This document shows, piece after piece, positions 36,801 to 48,300 of a stretch of 64,000 bases of DNA (its first letter is position 1; each line of letters starts with the position of its first letter). The translations under genes were made by a program, and so were the position numbers. Source of the DNA: Ectocarpus siliculosus. Taxonomy: Eukaryota > Sar > Phaeophyceae > Ectocarpales > Ectocarpaceae. The stretch lies in NCBI GenBank assembly GCA_000310025.1, contig FN649727.1, forward strand, positions 2,066,816 to 2,130,815, read 5' to 3'. The notes below the pieces were generated by a model. It saw only the letters and a program-made list of their open reading frames with translations, ran no database searches and was not told the DNA's origin.

Positions 36801-39800
36801 TTCACAATCTCCGCACCGCATTTTCTAATTGCATCAGAGCGCTTCTCCACTTGCTGCGAAATAGTTGTGCCACACGAGAAACGAGAGGTAGACATTCCGA
36901 TGTTCCACACCACTCAATTAGGAGGGTCGCAGCGCAAGCTCCTTATTGGAACTGTGCCTGCATGTGCATGAGTGACGTCTTTGCTTCTGGGGGCACACAT
37001 TGAAAATGCCACGCCTCACCTCGGAAAGGTTGTTCACTACACTTTGCTTCCGATCTGCTTCGGCATACACAGCTCGCAGTTGACCTTGAACAGCCTCGAC
37101 TTGGGACCTCAACTCGTTCTCCGCTTCGGCATGCTTTTTAGTTGATCTAGACAGCAGTATTATATCCAGCAAGGAGGTGTCACGCAACCGCTCGTTGGAG
37201 CGTTTGAAGCAGCAACCTGAAGGGCTACGGAAAATAGTAGACACCGGGTGCTGCTCCGAATTGAAATACAAATAACCGACTCGGGAAATTGTCCTTGTGA
37301 ATTCTGAACACACGTTAAACTTTGTGAACAATGTCAACAAAAGCGTCTGTCAGTAGAGCGCAATTGACCTTCCCCCACGGGTCAATACAATACGAAACCA
37401 ACGATAGACCGGTGTCTCACTTTCGCCTGTCTTTGGATTTCTTCGGCGAACTCCGTCGGCCCTCGATCGCTGTGGCATGCAACTCCGACTGTGATTCTGA
37501 CTGCGACTCTGACTGCGACTCCGACTGCGACTCTGACCCCTCCGTATTGCTAGTATCCAAATCGTCGTCGTCATCCTGCATGGGGGGTCCGTTAGACGCA
37601 TTCCCACGGCGCCAATTGGCCAATGGTGCGCAACAAACGCATTGTTAGGAACATATTGGTATTGATCCGCAAGAGTGATAAGAGGTGGGATTCTCCTTCC
37701 GGTGGACCCTGACGCCGAGCACACCGCTCGCAACAAGCGGCGAGGACAATCCATCTGTCCATGCCCCTTCGCATTCCAAGCGATCACTCGCTTATACTCA
37801 GCGATTCCGCAAGATGAAATTTTGTTGACCCAACACAATAAACCTTCGTCTGTTCTTACGTAGCACCTCCGGATAATACCTTATAGCCTCAACCTCGACA
37901 CGTCGTTTGTGGTTGTCGTGCGTATTGGAGGGGTGGCAGACAACGGGGAATTCCCGCAACTCACATCTTTTCCCACAGAGGATGCATCACTTCCTCGGGG
38001 AGATTGTGGAGGGGGACCAGAAGCCTTGATATCGACAACGCACACCACATCTTCCAGAACATTACCCTCCGGCGAAGTGACAACTGCCGAGAGCTCCGCC
38101 CCTCCGTCAGATAATCGTACATCATCCGGAATGTCCAGCACCGCATACCCCAGCGCTGTTGAACTCTGGGAGGACGCTTCTACAAAAAAGAAGGTTATCA
38201 GGAAGGACACCTGTTGGCGTTTCAGCACGCAACACATCGCAAAGACAGCGATAGCAGACAGCGATAGCGCAAAAAGCTTGATCTCTCTCTCGGGGAGCGG
38301 GAAGGCAGCGAGGGTCCCAGCATTGCTTTGTACTCCCTGGGCGACGAGGAGAAAAAACACCTAGTATTGTAGCCCGTATGGGCTATGAGGTGCGTGCCTT
38401 CGCAATGGGTACCACGGACCTGGCACACACTCCATTCTGTTCCCTTGCCGTATAGCCGTCGTGGATAAGCTCGTGTATGAGCCATGAAGGTCTTCTTGAC
38501 TCTGGGTCCAACAGGAAAAGTGACGCATTCAATCCAAGCCACCCTGTTTGGGCCAAACATGAGGTGAACAAGGAGGTACAAGTGAGTGTATCCTTGTGAA
38601 CAGCAGTTGCTTCTGGATCGAGTTCGCAGCTTGCGAGCACCAGTTGCGACTGTGGTACGTATGGCAAGGTGTTTAGCCTCCCAGCACAACCTAACACAAT
38701 GTTGATCAAAATAGAGCGTGTTATAGTCACCAAAGCTCACGAAAATTTCATCCATCTGCACGATCAATGCAGCTCTGTGGGACCACAACAACAAATGTGG
38801 GGATGATGAGCTCACTGGTCTTCCACGATGGTTACAGGAACAGTATTCCTGAGGTAGTTGTTGCCCTCATTGCGATCCGAGCCTAGGGCATCTAGCTCGA
38901 TGACCTTTTCACCGGCAGCATCACAGCGTTGCATTGGCGGCTCTTTCTTCTTGGACGCTTGGAGCGAAACGTTGTTCTCAGTTCCCTGTCATAGTAGGAG
39001 GCAAGCAAGCAACGATGTGCGACGAAAGTCGGTCGAGCATATAAATGGCTTGAGAATGTGATTCATTATTGAATGTCAAGAGTACTACAGCACAAACAAG
39101 GTGTAACCCTGTCGAGAACGTTTGAGCTCCTGGCGTCGAAGAGGAGGGGATCAAACTGCCCCACCTTTGGAATGCATTGGATAAAAGACTTGACACCGGC
39201 TCCAGCTTCTCTGCGAACTCCTGGTAAAGGCATGCCTTCGGGGAAAGTTAGCAAAAGTGCCTCCAGATGGAGCAGATGGTCGATCTTGACCACTGGATCC
39301 TCAAGGGCGACAACGACCGACACACGAAGCCAAACATCGCGTCCCATGTGCACCTGCGATGCACGCGGAAACACCGCCCGTCCCAGTGAGCATATGTACG
39401 CGCGTTGTCGTAACTGATCCCAAATGGACCTCACTTACCACGAACGCGTCGAGATCCAAAACCAGTGCAACGCTATTGGTGGTTTCTCGTGTCTCACTTC
39501 CATGTGGTAACCATTCCAGGGGACGATGTCGCCAAGCTGGAAGGTGCATGCATGAAGTCCTCCTTCTCGCAAAGTCGCGTCTACGACATCCAACCGCAGC
39601 CTACTCGACCGGGCCTCGCCCACATCAACTGGGATAGTGAGTTCCTCGTTCCAAACGCCCACTCTGTCCAAAAATGAGGAGGAACAAACATACGTTAGGT
39701 TAAAATGTGCGTCCCCAAAACCAAGAACTAAAAAACACCAAGTGCGAAAACATATCGAACCCAAAAGCTCGTTGTTGGAAAGACATTACCCATCAACGTC

Positions 39801-41944
39801 GTCGTTGTTTGTGTACATCGACGATCGAGATCACCGGGGACACGGTCACTCGGTCCCACACTGTCATCACCACCATGGGAATTGCGCTCATTGTACACCC
39901 TAGGGTCCATGTGACGATCAGCGCGTCAACGATTGTCACGCAGAAGAGTGCGGCAAGCGCACACGGAGGGTGATATTTGGGCTGTAATTCTAGGCAACCC
40001 AACTTTTCTGTACCGAACATTGAAACATGACCATGCATACCTTGACGGCTTCGTCCGATATGGTTCCTCGTCCGATTGTTCCTGGTCTTGCTTTAGGATC
40101 TGCACACGGTAATATGCCGAGAAGGAGAGAGAGCGAGAGAGGGAAAGAAGGAAAATGAGACAGAGACCCCGACAACGGAGAAGACAGAGACAGCAGAGCG
40201 AGCGACGGTGTCCACGGTCCACGGCTTCAATGGACAAGGATGCGGAAGAAAGAGCCTGCAGGAAGACAGAGAGTTTTTACCCCCTATTTGTCATATCTAC
40301 TCCAGGTACACATTCATGGGCCCAACTACAACGAAGAACCTAACAGATCTAGGCTCCTGTAGACATTGAATTGGTAGACAGACATTCCCACCTTCGCCTC
40401 GACGACCCAACTAGAAGCGTCAGTGCCCGCGGCACCGCGTGGAAGCGGACTAGCCGACAAAATACCCACCCGCACACACGGATCCACTTCTCCCTTCATA
40501 TCGCCATTCCTGGGCTATCAGGAGTGGAAGATGTCGCAACCTGCTGTCTGCTTTCTCCTGTCGCATAGCATTTGTACAGAGCAACCCATCGGCCCGCATG
40601 CTCTACAATTGTCCCGAAAGGGTACATGTTTCCATACCAAACCAATAGTTCACCGAAACGGTTCAGACATGTAGCGATCATACAATCTACATGTAGTGCG
40701 TAGTGCGTAGGTCCATTAATGCAGACTCAGCATTCTAAGTTAGGACGAACGACCCTCCGAAGCCTCCCGACAACCATCAAACTCGGGAGACCTTGCTTGA
40801 TGGAATTATAATCCCTCTGAACTAAACATCGACGGAGGAACCTTGTCTGTCCTCGGTACCATAAAAGGGACTATAACACCGGCATGAAAATCCGTCAGCC
40901 ACGTGGCCTACGGAACGACTTAACTCGTCATTGGCGTCGACAAAGAGATTTGAGCCGAAGTCGTCAAGATGGGGCTGTTTTACTTTACTGTATCGACCCT
41001 GTCGGCAGGCTTTCCAATGAAAAAACATTCGGTCTTCTTGCAGATAGATGGACAAACGAAGCGCGTGTACACTACACAACAACAGGCCGAAGGGGTTTCG
41101 GCCACCTATTGTTTTGTCCTCTGAGAAGTTAAGGGTGAGGCAGCACAGGGTTCGTGACGACAAAAATAATAATGTGAGGGCCGGGTTGTGGCACTATGAT
41201 CGATAATTGTTGCTTGCTTAACCCGCGGAGTTCTACAGAAGAACACGGCAATACACACACTGCTGCTATGGTTTTCCTTTGGTACGGGGCTCGGTTCTAT
41301 TTTCTTTACGTGGGGTGGGGTTCAACTTCTATTGTGGCGGCACGTTTTGTTACGCGCGTGTTGTACAACAATCGAAATCGAAAAAGCGCACTTTGGGCAT
41401 CGCCCAGGAAGGACCGATAACGAACCCAGTAGTGGGCCGTACAATGTAGTGCCGGTCGAATATAGTGCTGGGTGCCCGGTATTGTGCCGGTGGTTTGGCT
41501 CGCGCACACGGACATATACAAAAGCCTCTCTGTACTTCGAACAGTGCGTGCCGGTGTCCGGTATAGTGCCGGTATACCTCTGGACACATACCGGCACTAC
41601 ACGGCCCAAGTTTCCCTGTGACATTCTTGAGTCTTTTTGTGTGTGGGAACGAGCATCGATGACGCTTGCCCGAAAACCTTGAAGGGTTAGGTTTGCCACA
41701 CATACATGTCGATGAAAATCGTCTCTTCCATGAGTCCTCATCATTTCCAGTCCATCACGTTCACCGCCAAAAAAATTACCAGTAGCGTTCACATATAATC
41801 CCTTTGCTTGATAGCAATTTCATTTGAAAGGCAACAATGGAACCGGCCGGGTGAACGACACTCACGCACCGGGTGAATCTTCTTGCTTGCATCGTCCAGT
41901 AACCCTGTGTAATCAACAGGCGTCAGATCAGCTTCTGGCTTCAT
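33886..41944 (-). CDS. C2-domain coiled-coil protein, CCDC33-like (probable ciliary protein)
   Basis: Supported exons: 41944-41870, 40099-40041, 39663-39498, 39353-39108, 38985-38816, 38543-38431, 38179-37965, 37575-37421, 37146-37020, 36853-36707, 36290-36165, 35762-35703, 35531-35454, 34929-34829, 34383-34231, 34023-33886 (TAG at 33886-33888). Phases agree except between 34829 and 34383, where a small exon is missing. The N-terminal part is a C2-like beta fold (GVWNEELTIPV, then YHMEV, WLRVSVVV). A second beta-rich segment contains TALGYAVLDIP. Next come an acidic SQSE-repeat linker and a coiled coil. The segment with VYIRKMQALPGK and TMQEKVIAKLEMLI resembles human CCDC33 (YxxKLQKMKALE, RHQEKVIEKMERVL). 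CCDC33 has been placed in motile cilia of vertebrates. About 710 residues are accounted for. The first exon is a guess, since the first C2 strands are not found between 41870 and 40099. Confidence 0.65.
37482..37537 (-). repeat. 12-bp tandem repeat encoding SQSE linker in CCDC33-like gene
   Basis: Four to five tandem copies of a 12-bp unit (GACTGCGACTCT on the plus strand, with a C/T variant) lie inside exon 37575-37421. On the minus strand they encode repeated Ser-Gln-Ser-Glu after a run of aspartates. The unit is a multiple of three, so copy changes keep the frame. The encoded segment should be a disordered acidic, phosphorylatable linker between the beta-rich domain and the coiled coil. 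Confidence 0.85.
41433..41608. repeat. 176-bp inverted-repeat element with GTGCCGG motifs (MITE-like)
   Basis: The ends are inverted: TGGGCCGT then GTAGTGCCGGT on the left (with a 5-nt insert), and ACCGGCACTAC then ACGGCCCA on the right. Inside, the motif GTGCCGGT or close variants recurs several times in both orientations. It lies between the first two supported exons of the CCDC33-like gene. No clear target-site duplication was found, so the class is open. Confidence 0.5.
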
Positions 41945-42385
41945 ACCGCCACGGGCGCTTGGTACACACACTCGCAAGAAAATTTAGAAGGGGTGGTTGT
42001 AGTGCCGTGGAGTGCACCATAATTATCTGGACTCGTGCCCTTTCCGTTCGGTACTGCCAAAGGGCGCGCTGCGGTTTCAATTCTGCGAAGCATAAGTCCA
42101 TATAACCCGTGTACGAAGCACGAATCCACACCAAATCTGTGACTTTGTCTCGCTTTTGACGTCGCCCAAAAAACCTCGGAGCGGGTGCTTCTCCACGCGA
42201 ATCCACACGGGTAGAAAAAGCGGGAGGCGCCTTTTCATGTGGGAAACACTTTGCGGGGCGGGTTCGCGCTCGAAAATCAGACGGTTTGCAGACGCTGCTA
42301 AAACACACGACACATCAGCCATAAACACCGAGAGACAACTTTCTCTTGTTCAATTTCACGCAGTTGTAGAAAAACATAGCGACCT
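41945..42385. other. Spacer between NOP14 stop and CCDC33-like start
   Basis: A 441-bp spacer separates the NOP14 stop codon and the proposed CCDC33-like start, both on the minus strand. It is locally GC-richer and CpG-rich around 42060-42300, as expected of a promoter. No individual regulatory site is identified. Confidence 0.45.
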
Positions 42386-45300
42386 CTAAAACCCTCTGCC
42401 AACGCGAGCGCGCTTGGTAGAGCTGCTTCCTCCGCCCTTGATGAGCTTCCCGCCGAGTTTCACTTGCTGGTTGATGGTCGCTTGTTGCTCCTCTAACCAA
42501 GTGAGATTGTCGCGAAGACGGCGTTTCCTGGAGCGCGGGGGATTTTGGCTCATTATCAAGATACGTTGCTACAAAAATGATACGTTCGTACATTGTTTCG
42601 AACTTGATTCGAAAATTCATCCGGTACGACCGCACACGTTTCACAACCACAGATTCTTGGGGGTGTTAATCTCTCTTGTTCCTACGTCGGGCAATTTTCC
42701 AATTGTAGTACTCCCAAAGGGAGAGACAGGACTCAACACTGCCAAGTTACCGCACGCAAATACCGTTTGGGCAGAGCAAGTAGCGAGATACGTTCCCACA
42801 TCCTAATTATAGAAGATATTTTGTCTCCATTCCGCCGGAAGACTGCGTGCAACAGGTGCTGGTATGAACTGTATTTCTGGCAATTGAACTACGACGTTGT
42901 CGGTGCATGTACCTGGTCCTTTCTTTCTCTGCTGTCTTGTCGGCCTTGGCGTGCTCTAGGAATACAGCGTCCCGCTTGAGTTCTCGCATGGCCCCCTTCC
43001 GTTCCCGCTTCACTTGACGCTGGAGCTGCTTAAACTTGGTCTGTTCAGTATCCTGTTTTTGGCGAGCAATGCAAAATAGTTTGAGCCCAACAAACCGGGG
43101 GAAAAAGAGCGTTTTTGGCACGCCCAACAAGTTTCCACACGCCAGGCTTCCTGTTACCACAGTTCGGCTTGGGGTACCGTACATCGACTATCTGCTCTCA
43201 CAGATCCGCTAGACATATATTGGCCCTCGTTGGACCCAAAAGTTCAGAGCTAAGTGAGACAGCCAAGCGTAAGAAATATATGTGTGGTTTGAGAGACAAG
43301 CAGGCACAGCTGCATCAATCGAGAGGGCGTGGTCATGCAGACCCAACTACGCATAGAGCCATTCATTATAATACCTTGTGGCCATCCTTCTTCATCTTGT
43401 AGCTTTCTTGAAACTTTGGCGCCAGTGCCTCCAAAACCGGTGGTTCTACAGCCCGCCATTGAAGTGGGCTTCGTGTCGACGCACACTTTGGAAGTGACCA
43501 AAGGTTGTGGGCCAGAACGATATACGATGTATAGTTTGAAAAGCAGCATCAGTTAGTTGCACGTGGAAGCTGGTGAGCAACATCAAAAGCACCAACGTGT
43601 CGCAGAAGCAACTGACGCCCAATGCAAGAATGCAAGCATACGCGGGCCCCGACAATCTCAGCACTCATCAACACCATCTGCATGGGCTTACAGAACATGT
43701 TCGACTTGAAAGTGTTGAACTTTTCGTGACTTTCGCGTAATCTCCTCATTTCTCTCAAGACATCGATGCATGTCACGGCAGATGTACCTTCTGTATGGCC
43801 GTGGAGAGCTGCTGTGACAGATGTACGTGGAGCTTTTGCAGCGAAAGCGGTAGCGCAGGACTCGCTTCCGGCTGGATCTGTAGAAACGTCAGCACAAGAG
43901 CAGCAAGTCTACAAATCGCAGTGGCCGGGGTGGATCGCATCTTAACAATTGTTCGCAAAGCCAATGAAAGCCTTAAGAGCAGGATTTAGTCGAGCAACAA
44001 GTTGTGGACCTTCGGTCTGCCACGTTCAGGGGAATCGCGCGCAATACCTTCGAAAGCACGCTTTGCAGCGGAGCAAAGAGCTCGGGAAACGCCACGTTTT
44101 CGCTCAGAGCGTGAGCTACTTGAATCACCAGCTGATATAGCGCCCCCAACATTGCCGCCGCATACGTCTGACGATCTGGCAGTGTTAATCCCTGGGGAGG
44201 AGGAGGAGCATAGAAACCAACAGAGAAGCGTGAGAGCGCGATTAAACGACACAATGTGGTGGCCTCGGTGGAAAATGACAACGAATTACACGCTTCCTCA
44301 CGCGAAAACCACGACACGGCACATACGTGAGTGGAAAAGGAGAGGAGAGGCACGCACACAAGCAATAAAACATGGCCATACATGATCTGGGAGGACCCTT
44401 CTGATCTGAAATCACGGACATACGCCCCAAAACACCAATACCCAATACCTCCACCACGCCCATGCTGAAGGCAGGAATGTCCTTGCTAGCGCACGACCCT
44501 GCCGCTGCACGCAGCCACCCGAACGGTGAGTGTTTGAACGCCGGAGAGAGCGCCGCCTGCAGAAAACGAGGTTCATCAGCCGTATTATAAGGGGTGATCC
44601 ACTCGGACAAATGCCGGGTTCAGAGCACCAAAGGAGAGCACCACACGTGATGTTGACATCATTTTGCCTGCTTTCCAGCGCCATTCGCAAGAGTGGGCCA
44701 GAAAATTGAGGAAGGTGTCGGGGCCTCCGAAGCATAGATATCATGGCTCATCATTCAAGGCATTCCTGTTCTCAGCTTGTGTCCCAACATATTCTCAGGG
44801 GAATTCTGTCACCCTTCACAAAAGCAAGGCCTCTACAATATCTTGCCGAGGATCACCTGTGTGCTTGGACTCAAAGTGAAGTGTGACAAAGCAGATGTAA
44901 GGAAGACCATAACCTCTGGGGAGAGGCGCGTAGCACCAAGGCAGCAGTGTAGCACCAAGGAGCAGGAGAAAACACCTGGAATCACACCGAGACGAAACCC
45001 TCGGTAAGGATTGAAGACCCTCGGTAGGGATTCCACAATGTGCCACGATTTGCAGCACTGGTCGTGGGGGAGAGCATGTAGCAATTCGAGATGCCCAATG
45101 GCTCCTACGAAGTTTTCCTTAATGCAACCGACACGAGTCTGCCGTTGAGCAGCCGTGCCGGCCCAAGAAGCAAGGGCGCGACTCAACGTCAACGCTCGAT
45201 ACAAGGACGACGCACCCAGATTTGAAGGCCACTTCATAAGTCAGCGCCATGATGGAATAAATTTTGCAAGCAAAACATCGTGCGGAAACCGGGAAGCCCG

Positions 45301-48300
45301 AATGTAGTGGGTGAGTGGCAACCCAATTGGATCTAACCGATGCGTCCACAATTCTGCGCGCTAAGCATATAGGCCTGCGTAGTTGGCCAGCACGTCTGTT
45401 CGCACCTGCGCTAAGGTCGGTGCTTGTCTTCACCGGGCATTGGCTGAGGCATTGCGATAGGTGGAGCACGGCGGGAGTCACAACGGGATGCCTGCGAGTA
45501 CGGCGTTCGGGTTGCGTGCAAGGTTAGTGGCATGCGATTGATCAACTTGGTCGAGTTTGCGTCAACACGCTGAGGGCCCGAGATGAGAAGTGGCACGAGG
45601 GACTTACAATAATGACGACATTGCACACGGATTCGGTTTGCAACAACGCCCACAACGGTGACAACGAAAGAGATAATTCGAGTTTTTGACGACGGTGGCA
45701 ACGAGAGGGATACTTTCCCCCCCCAACTTAATTGTCCAAGACCCCGATATGTAATCATTTACAAGGTTTGGTCTTCTTCGCAAAATCAGCCAATATCTCA
45801 AGAGATGGAACCGCCAATCTATTTGAAAAGTCACAGATATCATGCGCATTTGTACTACGGCTCAGCACCAGCATATCTTTCACTTTACCAGAACTTTTCT
45901 TACAACTGCCTGCGCAAACCTGCGTGGGGAGGGAACGAAACTTGTTGTTGAGCGAACCTGAAGTCAGTTGACGGGAAAATGTGGACCAAGAGTTTGAGCA
46001 GCAGGAGCGAACCAGTGCTGGGCCAGTACCCAGACGCATCAGCGCCAAGACTCAAATCTTCCATGGCCTGAAGGACGAACGAGTGGCAAATTGGTATCGG
46101 AATAACTTACGACATTGGCTGGGCGAGCGCATACGGCTTTTACGTTGTTACGAGTATTCTGCTGGCGCCAACTTGTGCAAGGCCTTCAAAGTATGAAATA
46201 CTTGATTGAATCACAACCGCGGCTCCTTTTAGACTTGTTGGCGCCACTTCCAAACCCCCAGACGAAAGGCAAGCGGGAGCAAACGACGGGAGATACACGA
46301 CAGCCACAACACACCAAGAAAGGCAGGGGATCAGAAACAAGACCTAGCCACCACTCTGTTGGCGGTCTCCCCACAACGAGCAGGAATGGTGCTCCGTCTC
46401 CACGGAGATGCGTAGTTTATCATTCAACAACCAGGGCAGGCAACAAACGATTACAATGCCCCCCCACGGGAAGAGACACGAGGAAGGCAAAAGAGCAATA
46501 CCGTAGGAGAGATATGGGGGACGAGACGTTGCCAAAAATAGCCCGGGACGCGACATGGGCAAACAAGGCGAGAGGGGTAGTCAACCCACAGAGTTGGCCA
46601 AGGTTGTACAGCTAAGGATGGAGGGTTCGACATCGACGAATATGACACGCTGGCAAAGTAAAACCTAGAGGGGTGCGGACGAGTTATGAGACGCTTTTGC
46701 GGAGAGAGACAAGCTGCACCTACGAGAAGCTACATATATGTAGGGGACGGAGGGTATAGAAAACCTACCGAATGACGAACGAACAATAGGCTTCAAGGAG
46801 CTCGCACGGATCAATAGATGAAGGAACAAGGATGGAGGTCGAATATAGGAGTGCGACATTGACCTTCGAGAACGTAGACAGAGATTTGGGAGGGTGGGCG
46901 AAGGCGACGACAAATTTGCGAATGTGGGTCCAAGGGCGAACGCCGAGTTCACGTAGTTTATGAAAAAGAGAGAAAAACGTACATGGCTGAGCTGGGGGAA
47001 ATACGCTACAGAACAGCCAGGAGAGACGGTAGGTATCCTGGGTTTTTCACAGTGGTCGTCTAAGCAGGCGAGAATAGGCAGGAATTTTCACCACACTCGA
47101 ACAAAGCGCATCTATTTCCTACCGCAAGTCAGTAAAGGTTTATGCAAGATACAAAACGCGAATTCCCACCAATATCAGGATCCGTCACAACTGAACAAAA
47201 AAACCATACTTCGTATTCAAGAAGCACTCTTCCAATGAAACACGAATTTGGCTTACTTTGACCATGCGCTGGTGGAGGGAGCCACAAACTCGGTGCCACA
47301 AGGAAGCAGCTACCTCAGGCATCTCAGCGGTTATGTCGTAGATTAATCTGGAGTCAAAAACATGGGAGGAGGGGACATGCTGGGCACGCGATTACAATCG
47401 TACGGGTGGCAGATCGGTTCGTTTCACACCGGAAACATGCGAGAGGGTTGGGGAAAGCTGATGAGGCGGCGCCAGGATACATGTAGTTAACCTCACCCTG
47501 ACAAAAAGTCCAGCTGCTTTGCTCGATCCTGCCGCGCCGCTGATGAAAGCTTCCCCGATTGACTTCCCACTCGGCGGAACCGCTTCAAGAGAACATCATA
47601 AAAGTTGTGCATCCTCTCCTTGTTGCGCGAGTCCAGCTTGATGCTGTTGAGGTCATGGCGGGCACGTGTTACAACAATTCAAGTGTGCGGATATTGGTTG
47701 GGTGTATGGTCTACACGTTTACACCCGAAACTGGAGCCAAGAATAAACTACCCTGACTTAACGAATCGAAACGATACGCACCGTGTATCAAAACTTCTTA
47801 TTGCATGTGCAAAACAGCACTTTTTGACTCAACGACGTGCTCTACACAAGACGGCATACTAACGGGTATTGTGCTCTTGGAAGGCTAGACCGACAGCCCT
47901 CAACGGTAAATGGGAACGAGGATCGAGCGATGCAAGGTTTCACCTGTGATTCTTGTGAATGCGGTCGAGGATGGTATTGATATCGTCGGCGCTTGTGGCG
48001 TGCTCCGCTAGAAGGGCCAGCAAGCCCTGCGCACAGAACAAGGGACAACGGTTTGTTACAGGCGTGCCATCGTTTGACCCGTCGATGGTCTCGGAGATCG
48101 ACTACAGACCGTGGAGGGTATCTACCTGTACACCACTAATAAAATGCCGTGTCACGGCCCGTCATCCAACCATGGCAACAACAAATTACACTGATGTACA
48201 CGCACCTCGTATGACGAGGGGCAGGCAAACACGTACGGGAGTTCCCTTGCCGCAGGTGCTGGCGACGCCTTGCCTTCGCACCTTTCCACCTGCGCTGGTG

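Noticed and set aside
45560-45690. A NOP14 exon ending at the GTAAGT near 45609
   Set aside because: None of its frames fits NOP14. Exon 46067-45958 supplies the expected core sequence and joins exon 13 in phase.
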